From positions 992,001 to 1,056,000 of the forward strand of contig NZ_WHUV01000002.1 in NCBI RefSeq assembly GCF_009380155.1: a DNA stretch of 64,000 nucleotides. Reading direction: 5' to 3'. Each line of letters opens with the position of its first letter. Position 1 is the stretch's first letter. The notes beneath the pieces are model-generated. The model was not told where the DNA came from and made no database searches. It worked only from the letters and a program-made list of their open reading frames with translations. This stretch comes from Pseudomonas piscis (GTDB lineage: Bacteria; Pseudomonadota; Gammaproteobacteria; Pseudomonadales; Pseudomonadaceae). A program made the translations under genes and the position numbers. Shown piece by piece: positions 26,301-33,980 of the stretch.

Positions 26301-27096
26301 AGTGCGCATCAGGGGTACGGGTCTGCGGGACGTTGGAACCCCAGGCGATGATGTAGTTGGAGTTGTACCAGTCGGCCGACTCCGGCACGTCGGTCTGCTC
26401 GCCCCAGACCATCGGCGAGGCGGGAGGCAGGTCGCAGTACCAGTCGTAGAAGCTCAGGCAGGTGCCGCCGATCAGCGACAGGTAACGGGCGCCGGCGGCG
26501 TAGCTGATCATCGACATGGCCGGGATCGGCGAGAACCCCACCACCCGGTCCGGGCCGTACTGCTTCACGGTGTAGACGTTGGCGGCGGCGATGATCTGGG
26601 TCACCTCGTCCCAGCTGGAACGGATGAAACCGCCCATGCCGCGCTTGCTCTTGTAGGAGTCGGCCTTGGCCCGGTCCTCGACGATGCTGGCCCAGGCCTC
26701 CACGGGTGGCAGGGTCTGGCGCGCCTCGCGCCACAGCTTGAGCAGCGCCTTGCGTACCTTGGGGTACTTCAGGCGGTTGGCGCTGTAGATGTACCAGCTG
26801 TAGCTGGCGCCCCGGGGGCAACCACGGGGCTCGTGGTTGGGCAGGTCGGTGCGGGTGCGCGGGTAGTCGGTCTGCTGGGTTTCCCAGGTGATCAGGCCGT
26901 TCTTCACGTAGATCTTCCACGAACACGATCCGGTGCAGTTCACCCCGTGGGTGGAGCGCACGATCTTGTCGTACTGCCAGCGCGAACGGTAGACGTTCTC
27001 CCAGTCGCGCGATTCCTTGCGAGTTTCCCCGTGACCGGCGGAAAACTCGCCTTGCTTGCGGTTGAAAAACCGCAGTTGATCCAGCAAGTGACTCAT
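23329..27096 (-). CDS. narG: Respiratory nitrate reductase alpha subunit
   Basis: This 1255-aa catalytic subunit has the N-terminal His-Cys cluster motif H50-x3-C54-x3-C58-x34-C93 (HGVNCTGSCSW ... PRGC), which is diagnostic of NarG. The segment CDLPPASPMVWGEQTDVPES contains the Asp ligand of molybdenum. It reduces nitrate to nitrite at the cytosolic side of the membrane. It is followed by narH after 11 bp. Confidence 0.96.
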   Translation of the reverse strand: MSHLLDQLRFFNRKQGEFSAGHGETRKESRDWENVYRSRWQYDKIVRSTHGVNCTGSCSWKIYVKNGLITWETQQTDYPRTRTDLPNHEPRGCPRGASYSWYIYSANRLKYPKVRKALLKLWREARQTLPPVEAWASIVEDRAKADSYKSKRGMGGFIRSSWDEVTQIIAAANVYTVKQYGPDRVVGFSPIPAMSMISYAAGARYLSLIGGTCLSFYDWYCDLPPASPMVWGEQTDVPESADWYNSNYIIAWGSNVPQTRTPDAHFFTEVRYKGTKTVAITPDYSEVAKLTDLWLNPKQGTDAALAQAFNHVIFKEFHLERPSAYFTEYAKRYTDLPVLVLLKPMLGTAPGAGYQPDRFLRASDLADNLGQDNNPEWKTIALDADDQLVSPQGSIGYRWGEQGKWNILPREGGTGREIDLRLSLIGGDVAEVAFPYFAGAGHEHFEHVAGDAVQFRRVPVRSLTLADGSQVKVATVFDLSAANLAIDRGLGGANVARDYDDANVPGTPAWQEQITGVSREKAIQIAREFADNADKTRGRSMIILGAALNHWYHMDMSYRGLINMLMLCGCIGQTGGGWAHYVGQEKLRPQCGWLPLTFGLDWSRPPRQMNGTSFFYAHSSQWRHEKMNMHDVLSPLADKSQFPEHALDYNIRAERAGWLPSSPQFSSNPLHICRDAAAAGMAPKDYVVKAWQDGSLRFACEQPDDPANFPRNMFIWRSNLLGSSGKGHEYMLKYLLGTRNGVMNEDIGQSGDCKPQEAEWVEQGPTGKLDLVTTLDFRMSSTCVYSDIVLPTATWYEKDDMNTSDMHPFIHPLSAAIDPAWESRTDWEIYKSIAKAFSEMSAGHLGVEQDLVTVPLLHDSVGELAQPFGGSDWKSAGVAPQPGKNAPNLQVVERNYPNIYKQFTSLGPLLEKLGNGGKGINWNTEEEVQLLGELNYREQEAGVSQGRPKIDTAIDAAEVVLSLAPETNGRVALKAWEALSRFTGIDHSHLAQSKAHEAIRFRDIQAQPRKIISSPTWSGLEDDHVSYNAGYTNVHENIPWRTITGRQQFYQDHPWMQAFGEQLMNYRPPVDTRTIEAVKGKRANGNPEIVLNWITPHQKWGIHSTYSDNLLMLTLSRGGPIVWLSEIDAKRAGIQDNDWIECFNANGAATARAVVSQRVKEGMVMMYHAQERIVNVPGSETTGTRGGHHNSVTRVVLKPTHMIGGYAQQAYGFNYYGTVGCNRDEFVVVRKMAEVDWLDGSRGDELPQPLPTEME

Positions 27097-27166
27097 GATG
27101 CTGTCCTCTCAGGCGTGCTGCGGGGTTCTGCGCCCCGACTCGGCAAAGGTTGGATACGGGGGCATG

Positions 27167-28564
27167 TCAGCAAGGGGTCTGGGCGCCCTTGCGGGCGTAC
27201 CACCACCAGGTCACGACGATGCAGCTCAGGTAGAACACCACGAACATGTAGAAGGCCAGCGCCGGGCTGCCGGTCAGGCTCATCGAGGTGCCGAAGGTCT
27301 TGGGAATGAAGAAGGCGCCGAAGGCCCCCATGGCCGAGCTGAAGCCCAGCACCGCGGCCGACTCCTTGCCGGCGTCCTTGAGGGCCTGCTCGCGGGCGGC
27401 ACTGCCCTTGCCGCTGGCGGCGCGCTCATGCAGGGTGCGAAAGATCACCGGGATCATGCGAAAGGTCGAACCGTTGCCGATGCCGGTGGTGATGAACAGC
27501 AGCATGAACAGGCCGAGAAAGCCGTAGAAGTTGCCGCTCTGCCCCGGCTGCGGAATGAACGCCAGCACGCCGAAGACCATCAGGATCATCAGTACGAAGT
27601 TCCACAGGGTCACCCGCGCGCCGCCCAGCTTGTCCGCCAGCCAGCCGCCCAGTGGCCGGACCAGGGCGCCCACCAGCGGGCCGAGGAAGGCGAACGTCAG
27701 GGCGTTGACCTGGGGAAAGGCAGTCTTGATCAGCAGCGGGAACGCCGCCGAGAAGCCGATGAACGAGCCGAAGGTGGCCAGGTACAACCAGCACATCAGC
27801 CAGTTGTGCTTGCGCTTGAAGATCACCGCCTGCTCGCTGAACGAGGCCCTGGCGCTGGACAGGTCGTTCATGCCGAACCAGGCCGCCAGGGTCACCAGCA
27901 GGATGAACGGCACCCAGATGAAACCAGCGTTCTGCAACCACAACCGGCCACCGTCGGCCAGCACCTGGGGTTGGCCGCCCAGCACCCCGAACAGGCCGAA
28001 GGTGATCACCAGCGGTACGCAGAACTGCATCACCGACACCCCGAGGTTGCCCAGCCCGGCGTTCAAGCCCAGGGCCGTGCCCTGCTGCGACTTGGGGTAG
28101 AAGAAGCTGATGTTGGCCATGCTCGAGGCGAAGTTGCCACCGCCAAAACCGCACAGCAGCGCGATCATCACGAACACGCTGTAGGGCGTGGCCGGGTCCT
28201 GCACGGCAAAGCCCATCCACAGCGACGGCGCCAGCAGCGAGGCGGTGCTCAGGGCGGTCCAGCGCCGGCCACCGAAGATCGGCACCATGAACGAGTAGAA
28301 CACTCGCAGCGCCGCTCCCGAGAGTCCCGGCAGGGCCGCCAGCCAGAACAGCTGGTCGGTACTGAAGCTGAAGCCGATGGCGTTGAGGCGCACGATCACC
28401 GTGCTCCAGACCATCCACACGGCGAAAGCCAGCAACAGCGCGGGAATCGAGATCCACAGGTTGCGGGTGGCCGTGCGCTTGCCGCTCTGGCCCCAGAAGG
28501 CAGGGTCCTCCGGGCGCCAGTCGTGGATCACCGGGCCAGTGCCGGGCGTATTAAGAACCGACAT
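27167..28564 (-). CDS. narK2: Nitrate/nitrite transporter (NarK2 type)
   Basis: This 465-aa MFS protein has 12 hydrophobic helices with the nitrate signature regions (LCGFGGGNFASSMANISFFY and TTGIGNGSTFRMIP). It overlaps narK1 by 14 bp. In P. aeruginosa the NarK2-type protein is the main nitrate/nitrite antiporter in denitrification; the same assignment is likely here. Confidence 0.88.
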   Translation of the reverse strand: MSVLNTPGTGPVIHDWRPEDPAFWGQSGKRTATRNLWISIPALLLAFAVWMVWSTVIVRLNAIGFSFSTDQLFWLAALPGLSGAALRVFYSFMVPIFGGRRWTALSTASLLAPSLWMGFAVQDPATPYSVFVMIALLCGFGGGNFASSMANISFFYPKSQQGTALGLNAGLGNLGVSVMQFCVPLVITFGLFGVLGGQPQVLADGGRLWLQNAGFIWVPFILLVTLAAWFGMNDLSSARASFSEQAVIFKRKHNWLMCWLYLATFGSFIGFSAAFPLLIKTAFPQVNALTFAFLGPLVGALVRPLGGWLADKLGGARVTLWNFVLMILMVFGVLAFIPQPGQSGNFYGFLGLFMLLFITTGIGNGSTFRMIPVIFRTLHERAASGKGSAAREQALKDAGKESAAVLGFSSAMGAFGAFFIPKTFGTSMSLTGSPALAFYMFVVFYLSCIVVTWWWYARKGAQTPC

Positions 28565-29846
28565 GTTCTTCTCCTTGGGAAATGCTCGAAAACGGTGCCT
28601 GGATGGCGGATGGGTGCTTGCCCAGCAGCGGGCGCCGGCGGATCTCGCTGAGGTACATCCAGATCAGCGACACCCAGACCACGCCGTACATCAACATGAA
28701 GCAGGAAGAGCGCACGCCGGTGAGGTCCACCAGGGCGCCGAACAGGATCGGCAGGATGAACCCGCCCAGGCCGCCGGCCAGGCCGACGATGCCGGACACC
28801 GCGCCCATGTTCTGCGGGTAGTCGTTGGCGATGTACTTGAAGACCGAGGCCTTGCCGAAGGCGAAGGCGATGCCCATGACGAACAGCAGTACGGTGAACA
28901 GCACCGGGCTCAGGCCAATGTGCAAGTCCAGCGTGCCGTCGACGGTCTGCACCTGCAGTTGGGTCTGCGGGTAGGACAGCAGGAACAGGCAGATCCAGCT
29001 CACCCACAGCACCCACCAGGTCACGCTCTGGGCGCCCCAGCGGTCCGACATCCAGCCGCCGACGGCGCGCAGCACCCCGCCCGGCAGGGAGAAACAGGCG
29101 GCCAGCAGCGCGGCGCTCTGCAGGCTGAAGCCGTACTCCTGCACGTAGTACTTGGTCATCCACAGGGCCAGGGCCACATACCCGCCGAAGACGATCGAGT
29201 AGTACTGGCAGTAGCGCCACACGGCAGGCTCGGCCAGGGCCTTGAGCTGTTCGCCCAGGCCGACCGTGGACACCCGGCGATGGGCCTTGTTGTCGGCGCT
29301 GAAGAACCAGAACAGTAGCGCGGTGAGGAACAGGATGGCGCTGAACACCTTGGGTACCAGTTGCCAGCTGCCGGCGGCGATCAGCGCCGGGGCAAGGAAC
29401 TTGGTGACCGCCGAGCCTGCATTGCCCGCACCGAAGATGCCCATGGCCAGGCCCTGGTTGTCCTGGTCGAACCACTTGGCGACATAGGCGATGCCTACCG
29501 AGAACGAGCTCCCGGCCAAGCCGACGAACAAGCCCAGCACCAGGAACTGCCAATAGGTGGTGGCGTGGCTGACCAGGTACAGCGGCAACACGCAGGCCAG
29601 CATCAGCAGGCAGAACACGCTGCGTCCGCCGAAGCGGTCGGTGAGCATGCCCAGCGGCAGGCGCACCAGGGAACCGGTCAGCACCGGGGTGGCGGTCAGC
29701 AGGCCGAACTGGGTTTCGTTGAGTTGCAACAGCTCCTTGATCGGCACGCCGAGCACGGCAAACATCATCCAGACCATGAAGCAGACAGTGAAGGCCAGCG
29801 TACTCATGCCCAGCACCAGGCCTTGGCGTAAACGCGGTTGAGTCAT
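28551..29846 (-). CDS. narK1: Nitrate transporter (NarK1 type)
   Basis: The 431-aa MFS protein starts at ATG 29846 with GGAG upstream. It has 12 helices, LTATPVLTGSLVRLPLGMLTDRFGG after the first helices, and VGLAGSSFSVGIAYVAKWF. The NarK1 type usually moves nitrate with protons. It is the first gene of the narK1K2GHJI operon, 61 bp downstream of an Anr box and about 110 bp from a NarL site. Confidence 0.88.
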   Translation of the reverse strand: MTQPRLRQGLVLGMSTLAFTVCFMVWMMFAVLGVPIKELLQLNETQFGLLTATPVLTGSLVRLPLGMLTDRFGGRSVFCLLMLACVLPLYLVSHATTYWQFLVLGLFVGLAGSSFSVGIAYVAKWFDQDNQGLAMGIFGAGNAGSAVTKFLAPALIAAGSWQLVPKVFSAILFLTALLFWFFSADNKAHRRVSTVGLGEQLKALAEPAVWRYCQYYSIVFGGYVALALWMTKYYVQEYGFSLQSAALLAACFSLPGGVLRAVGGWMSDRWGAQSVTWWVLWVSWICLFLLSYPQTQLQVQTVDGTLDLHIGLSPVLFTVLLFVMGIAFAFGKASVFKYIANDYPQNMGAVSGIVGLAGGLGGFILPILFGALVDLTGVRSSCFMLMYGVVWVSLIWMYLSEIRRRPLLGKHPSAIQAPFSSISQGEEHVGS

Positions 29847-29906
29847 TTCGGAGTCTCCAGCCAGTGAATCTTGGCTGCAGACTAGGGAGGCCAACCCCGA
29901 TAAAAC

Positions 29907-29920
29907 TTGACTCCGATCAA
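29907..29920 (-). promoter_or_regulatory. Anr/Dnr box for narK1
   Basis: TTGACTCCGATCAA differs from the TTGAT-N4-ATCAA consensus at one base on the given strand. It is 61 bp from the narK1 ATG, with a TAGTCT-like -10 near 29878-29883. Confidence 0.75.
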
Positions 29921-29958
29921 AGAAGCCCGGGCGCCTGCATGTCTATGCTTGCGCCGCC

Positions 29959-29974
29959 TACCTCCAAGGAGGTA
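29959..29974. promoter_or_regulatory. NarL 7-2-7 site
   Basis: TACCTCCAAGGAGGTA is a perfect inverted pair of TACCTCC heptamers with a 2-bp spacer, the NarL arrangement. It lies between narK1 and narX. Confidence 0.75.
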
Positions 29975-30055
29975 GCGCCGAAAAACCTCTGAACCCTTTG
30001 TTTATCAGGGTCTTGCCGGTTTCCCCAGGAGCCGCGCGAGGCAACCTTGGGTGAA

Positions 30056-30071
30056 CAACTCTTTGGAGGTA
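30056..30071. promoter_or_regulatory. NarL-like 7-2-7 site before narX
   Basis: CAACTCTTTGGAGGTA has one perfect GGAGGTA heptamer, the same 2-bp spacing, and a weaker partner. It may mediate autoregulation of narXL. Confidence 0.45.
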
Positions 30072-30122
30072 GAGCGCCAGGGACAGGCTGCGAAACAACC
30101 TTTTGCCATCCCGGAGCGCTAC

Positions 30123-30164
30123 ATGTCCCCTTCTCTGCTGCCCGCTTTCGGTGATCGCCGATGA
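30123..30164 (+). CDS. Possible 13-aa leader ORF of narX
   Basis: ATG at 30123 is preceded by CGGAGCG. The frame encodes MSPSLLPAFGDRR and its TGA overlaps the narX ATG (ATGA). narX itself has only a weak ribosome site, so coupling through this mini-ORF is plausible. It may also be chance. Confidence 0.35.
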   Translation: MSPSLLPAFGDRR

Positions 30165-31951
30165 TCGCCTGGTTGCGCAGTTCGCTACCGGCCCGCGCCG
30201 GCCTGGCGGTGATCCTGATCAGCGTGCTGGCCCTGGCCAGCTCCCTCAGCGCCGGCCTGATCGCCTGGTTCAGCCAGGGCGACGCAGCGGCGATCAATAC
30301 CGCAGGTTCGGTGCGCATGGAGACCTACCACCTGAGCTGGAAACTGGCCGCCGGGGCCGGGGCCGACGAGCTCGAGCGCATCAGCCAGAGCCTGCAGCAA
30401 CGCCTCAACAGCCCGGCGCTCAAGGCCGTGCTGGAAGATGGCAATGACCTCGACCTGCAACTCAGCTACCGGCAGTTGCAGGACGACTGGCAGCAGATCC
30501 TGCAACCGGCGCTGCAACGCGGCGATGCCAGGCTGTTCCAGGCCAGCACCCAGCCCTTCGTCGAGCGGCTCAACCAGTTCGTCAGCCTGTTGCAGCACGA
30601 GAACGAGCACAAGCAAGGCTGGCAGCAACTGATCCAGGGCGCGGCCTTGTTCACCACCATGATCGTCCTGCTGTTCGGCCTGTACGAACTGCAATCCAAC
30701 GTGATCAGTCCGCTCAAGGAGCTGGTGGACGCCACCCAGCGCTTTCGCTGCGGCGATTTCCGGGCCCGGGTCAACCACCAGTCCGAGGACGAACTGGGCC
30801 AGCTGGCCACCAGTTTCAACGCCATGGCCGAGACCATCGAGCAGTCCCATCGCACCCTGGAAACCCAGGTCCGACAGAAGACCCTGCACCTGCAACAGGC
30901 CAACGCCGCGCTGGAGCTGCTGTACCAGAGCAGTCGCAACCTGGCCACCCGCCAGGCCAATGCCGAAGGCCTGGACGAGCTGATCCGGCGCTTCCAGGAG
31001 CGCCTGCCGGGCCTGCGCCTGTCGTTGTGCCTGCAAGGCCAGGCCCAGGCCAAGCAACTGCTGGCCCTGCATGGCAGCGACAACCGGCAGATCTGCGCCA
31101 GCAGCGACTGCGCCAGCTGCCGCCAGCGCAGCGACAGCCTGGCCTTCGACATCAGCCACCAGGGCGGCGCCTTCGGTGAACTCAAGGCGCACTTTCACAA
31201 CGGCCTGGAACCCCAGCCCTGGGAAATCGAACTGATCCAGGCCCTGGCCAACCTGATCGGCACCTCGTTGCAGCTCAAGCGCCAGCGCGAGCAGGATCAC
31301 CGCCTGGTACTGCTGGAAGAACGCGCGATCATCGCCCGCGAACTGCACGACTCCCTGGCCCAGGCACTGTCCTACATGAAGCTGCAGGTCAGCCGCATGC
31401 AGACCCTGATGCGCCGGGGCGAGCCGGTGGCGACCCTGGAGAACGTCACCAGCGAGCTGCGTGAAGGCCTGAACACCGCCTACCGCCAATTGCGCGAGTT
31501 GCTGACCACCTTCCGCCTGCGGATCCAGGACGCCGGGCTGGTGCAGGAACTCAAGGACACTGCCGGTGAGTTTTCGCGCCGGGGCGAGTTCCAGGTCCAC
31601 CTGCACATCGACAGCCTGGCCTTCGAGCTGTCGGCCAGCGAACAGATCCACATCCTGCAGATCACCCGCGAGGCCCTGTCCAACTGCCTGCGCCATGCCC
31701 ACGCGCAAAACGCCTGGCTGCAACTGCGCCAGCACGGCGAACGGCTGTGCCTGTCGATCGAGGACGATGGCCGTGGCTTCAGCGGGAGCCACGATCTGCG
31801 CGAGCACCACGGCTTGAACATCATGGACGAGCGGGCCCGCAGCCTGCGTGGCCAATTGCAGATTTTTTCCCGGGAGCCCCAGGGCACCCTGGTCAAGATG
31901 GAGTTTCGCCCGGAATTCCTCGGGCGCCTGACAGAAGGTAATCCCTCATGA
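30161..31951 (+). CDS. narX: Nitrate/nitrite sensor histidine kinase
   Basis: This 596-aa protein has a first membrane helix at about residues 10-35, a periplasmic sensor part with the P-box-like INTAGSVRMETYHL, a second helix at about 160-185, a HAMP domain and a cysteine module (ICASSDCASCRQ). The HisKA_3 site is ARELHDSLAQALSYMK (His near residue 395), followed by the ATPase part with DDGRGF. It phosphorylates NarL in response to nitrate. It overlaps narL by 4 bp. Confidence 0.93.
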   Translation: MIAWLRSSLPARAGLAVILISVLALASSLSAGLIAWFSQGDAAAINTAGSVRMETYHLSWKLAAGAGADELERISQSLQQRLNSPALKAVLEDGNDLDLQLSYRQLQDDWQQILQPALQRGDARLFQASTQPFVERLNQFVSLLQHENEHKQGWQQLIQGAALFTTMIVLLFGLYELQSNVISPLKELVDATQRFRCGDFRARVNHQSEDELGQLATSFNAMAETIEQSHRTLETQVRQKTLHLQQANAALELLYQSSRNLATRQANAEGLDELIRRFQERLPGLRLSLCLQGQAQAKQLLALHGSDNRQICASSDCASCRQRSDSLAFDISHQGGAFGELKAHFHNGLEPQPWEIELIQALANLIGTSLQLKRQREQDHRLVLLEERAIIARELHDSLAQALSYMKLQVSRMQTLMRRGEPVATLENVTSELREGLNTAYRQLRELLTTFRLRIQDAGLVQELKDTAGEFSRRGEFQVHLHIDSLAFELSASEQIHILQITREALSNCLRHAHAQNAWLQLRQHGERLCLSIEDDGRGFSGSHDLREHHGLNIMDERARSLRGQLQIFSREPQGTLVKMEFRPEFLGRLTEGNPS

Positions 31952-32595
31952 ACCCCTCCCCGCGCCACCGCATCCTGCTGGTGGACGACCATCCGATGAT
32001 GCGCCGCGGCATCCGCCAGATGCTCGAGCTCGAAGACGACTTCACCATCGTCGGCGAAGCCAACCACGGCGCCGAGGCCCTGGCCCTGCTGGACTCGCTG
32101 CAACCGGACCTGATCCTGCTGGACAACAACATGCCGCAGATGAACGGCCTGGAAACCCTGCGCCACCTGCGCGCGCAGGATTTTGCCGGCAAGGTCCTGC
32201 TGTTCACCGTATCCGATGCCGAGGACGACATTCGCGATGCCCTGCGCCTGGACGCCGATGGCTACCTGCTCAAGGACATGGAACCGGAGCTGCTGATCCA
32301 GTACATCCGCGACGCCATGGACGGCGTCCTGGTGATCAGCCCGGGGCTGACCCGGGTCATGGCCCAGGCCCTGCGCTCGCCACCACGGCAGAACGAAGTC
32401 GAGCTCACCGAGCGCGAGCGCCAGGTCCTGCGCAGCATCGCCAGCGGCTACAGCAACAAGGTCATCGGCCACAAGCTGGGTATCACCGAGGGCACGGTCA
32501 AGGTGCATGTGAAGAACCTGCTGCACAAGCTGGGCCTGCGCTCGCGGGTCGAAGCCGCCGTGTGGGCCATGGAGCACCTGCGCCAGGTCTCCTGA
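31948..32595 (+). CDS. narL: Nitrate response regulator
   Basis: The 215-aa protein has a receiver domain (VDDHPMM; phosphorylated Asp in LILLDNNMPQMNG) and a LuxR-type HTH (LTERERQVLRSIASGYSNKV, then GTVKVHVKNLLHKLG). It binds TACYYMT heptamers; four 7-2-7 pairs of such sites are visible in this window (29959, 30056, 32597, 37859). Confidence 0.93.
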   Translation: MNPSPRHRILLVDDHPMMRRGIRQMLELEDDFTIVGEANHGAEALALLDSLQPDLILLDNNMPQMNGLETLRHLRAQDFAGKVLLFTVSDAEDDIRDALRLDADGYLLKDMEPELLIQYIRDAMDGVLVISPGLTRVMAQALRSPPRQNEVELTERERQVLRSIASGYSNKVIGHKLGITEGTVKVHVKNLLHKLGLRSRVEAAVWAMEHLRQVS

Positions 32596-32596
32596 C

Positions 32597-32612
32597 TGCT
32601 CCCTTGGAGGTA
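32597..32612. promoter_or_regulatory. NarL-like 7-2-7 site before the dnrE-type gene
   Basis: TGCTCCCTTGGAGGTA carries a perfect GGAGGTA heptamer and a five-of-seven partner with a TT spacer. It lies 65 bp before the start of the Crp/Fnr gene. The separate GGAGGTA at 32666-32672 is the ribosome site of that gene. Confidence 0.5.
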
Positions 32613-32676
32613 GGCCGGTGGAGGCATGGGCCACCGGCGTCCGCCGCCCTACCATGGGCGGCAGCGGAGGTACGCC

Positions 32677-33354
32677 ATGCTCAATCACCCATCCACCGTC
32701 CTGCTGTTGCGTCGCCACTACCTGTTCGCCAAGCTGCCGGGCCAGGTCTTCGAGGACGTCTGCGCCCTGGCGACCCTCAAGCGCCTGGCCTGCCACGACA
32801 TCCTGGTGCGCCAGGGCGAACCGGCCAAGCGCTTCTTCCTGCTGGTCAGCGGCCAGATCAAGCTGTACCGGCTCAACGTCGAGGGCCAGGAACACCTGGT
32901 GGAAATCATCCAGCCGGGCCAGACCTTCGCCGAGGCCTTGCAGTTCAGCCAGGCCCACAGCTTTCCGGTGAGCGCCGGTGCCCTCAAGGATTGCGTGCTG
33001 GTGAGCATCGACGGCGCGCACTATCGCCACGCCCTGCAGGACCAGCCGCAGGTGTGCCTGGCAGTCATGGCCAGCATGAGCCAGCACCTGCACCAGCGCC
33101 TGCGGGACATCGACACCCTGATCCTGCCCAATGCCAGCCGCCGGGTGATCAACTTCCTGCTCCAGGAATGCGACCCCAGCGATGGCCGGGTCGAGTTGCA
33201 GGTTTCCAAGCGCCTGGTGGCCTCCAAGCTCGGCATCCAGCCGGAGACCTTCTCGCGGACCCTGCACCGGCTGGTGGACGAGGGCTTGATCAGCATGCAG
33301 CGGCGCAGCATCCAGATCCTCGCCCTCGACCGCCTGGCCGACTACCCCGGCTGA
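32677..33354 (+). CDS. dnrE: Crp/Fnr regulator of the Dnr class, narXL-linked
   Basis: The protein has 225 aa from ATG 32677, with GGAGG before it. It has a cyclic-nucleotide-type barrel and a C-terminal HTH (SKRLVASKLGIQPETFSRTL). The four FNR cluster cysteines are absent, so it belongs to the Dnr/Nnr class and not to Anr. Its place directly after narXL is that of dnrE in P. stutzeri; the symbol rests on this context. It overlaps convergent ubiT by 13 bp. Haem-based NO sensing is known for P. aeruginosa Dnr and only inferred here. Confidence 0.8.
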   Translation: MLNHPSTVLLLRRHYLFAKLPGQVFEDVCALATLKRLACHDILVRQGEPAKRFFLLVSGQIKLYRLNVEGQEHLVEIIQPGQTFAEALQFSQAHSFPVSAGALKDCVLVSIDGAHYRHALQDQPQVCLAVMASMSQHLHQRLRDIDTLILPNASRRVINFLLQECDPSDGRVELQVSKRLVASKLGIQPETFSRTLHRLVDEGLISMQRRSIQILALDRLADYPG

Positions 33355-33980
33355 GCGCCGGGCCCAGCGGTGCCGGCCAGGCCCTGGCCGGCCCGTTCCA
33401 GGTTGCGCCACAACCACCCCGGCAACACCTGCGGGTCAAGGCTGTCGATCAGGTTCTTCAGGGTCAGGCCCAGCTCGGTATCGCCCTCGATCACCAGGCG
33501 CCGGCGGAAGAACAAGGTATCCGGGTCTTCCTGGCGGCTGGCCAGCAGCAGGAACTCGCGCCAGTTGCCGCGGATGCTGACATCGGCTCGGGCCCGCCGG
33601 GCGATGTGCAGGCCATCGCGCTGGCGCGTCAGGTACCAGGTCAGGTCCAGGTCGCTGATGCGCAGGCACAACCAGCGCCCGCGCAACAGGTCGAACTCGC
33701 CATCGGCCAGGGGCTCGGCCAGGCAGCGGTTGAGCGCCTGCTCCAGGGCCAGGCGCTGGAGGCCGAACGGCACCCGGCGTACCAGCGGCAAAATCCGGTC
33801 GGCGCCCTTGAGGGCACCTCTAAAAACTACCTGCGTTGCCATCGCTGCGTTAAAAACCGGCTCAAAATGCTCATTCACTTCAAGTGAACTGCGCTTTTTC
33901 GCCGGTTTTTGCCTTGCGCTGGCGGCCTCGCCCACGATTTTAGCGACGCCCTTGAGCAGCCATTGCGTAGGTTTCAGCAC
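33342..33980 (-). CDS. ubiT: Anaerobic ubiquinone synthesis SCP2-type protein, with MITE insert
   Basis: The GTG start at 33980 has GGAGG upstream and overlaps the ubiV stop. The 212-aa product has an SCP2 lipid-binding domain (ADRILPLVRRVPFGLQRLAL, ISDLDLTWYLT, QEDPDTLFFRRRLVIEGDTELG), the mark of UbiT. Residues 11-58 (48 codons) are encoded by a 140-bp MITE plus a 4-bp target duplication. Removing them restores WLLKGADRIL. UbiT works with UbiU and UbiV in O2-independent ubiquinone synthesis. Whether the insertion alters function is unknown, since the frame and the core domain are intact. Confidence 0.85.
   Translation of the reverse strand: MLKPTQWLLKGVAKIVGEAASARQKPAKKRSSLEVNEHFEPVFNAAMATQVVFRGALKGADRILPLVRRVPFGLQRLALEQALNRCLAEPLADGEFDLLRGRWLCLRISDLDLTWYLTRQRDGLHIARRARADVSIRGNWREFLLLASRQEDPDTLFFRRRLVIEGDTELGLTLKNLIDSLDPQVLPGWLWRNLERAGQGLAGTAGPGAQPG
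33812..33951. mobile_element. MITE-like element, copy 2 (140 bp), inside ubiT
   Basis: The ends are GGGCACCTCTAAAAAC and GATTTTAGCGACGCCC, flanked by TTGA on both sides (33808-33811 and 33952-33955). It matches copy 1 along its length but lacks a 16-bp piece. It is inserted in frame and read through as coding sequence. Confidence 0.82.

Larger units (their letters stand above)
29847..30160. promoter_or_regulatory. Divergent narK1 / narX control region
   Basis: This 314-bp gap has no gene of normal size. It holds the narK1 Anr box (29907-29920), two NarL-type sites (29959-29974 and 30056-30071), an AT-rich stretch around 30000, and a 13-codon mini-ORF just before narX. The layout fits joint control by oxygen and nitrate. 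Confidence 0.75.

Noticed and set aside
23494..27309. A 1271-codon + strand open frame opposite narG
   Set aside because: narG on the minus strand has full motifs and length. The + frame is an antisense artefact of high-GC third positions.
32666..32672. GGAGGTA as a further NarL site
   Set aside because: It is placed as the ribosome-binding site for the ATG at 32677 and has no partner heptamer.
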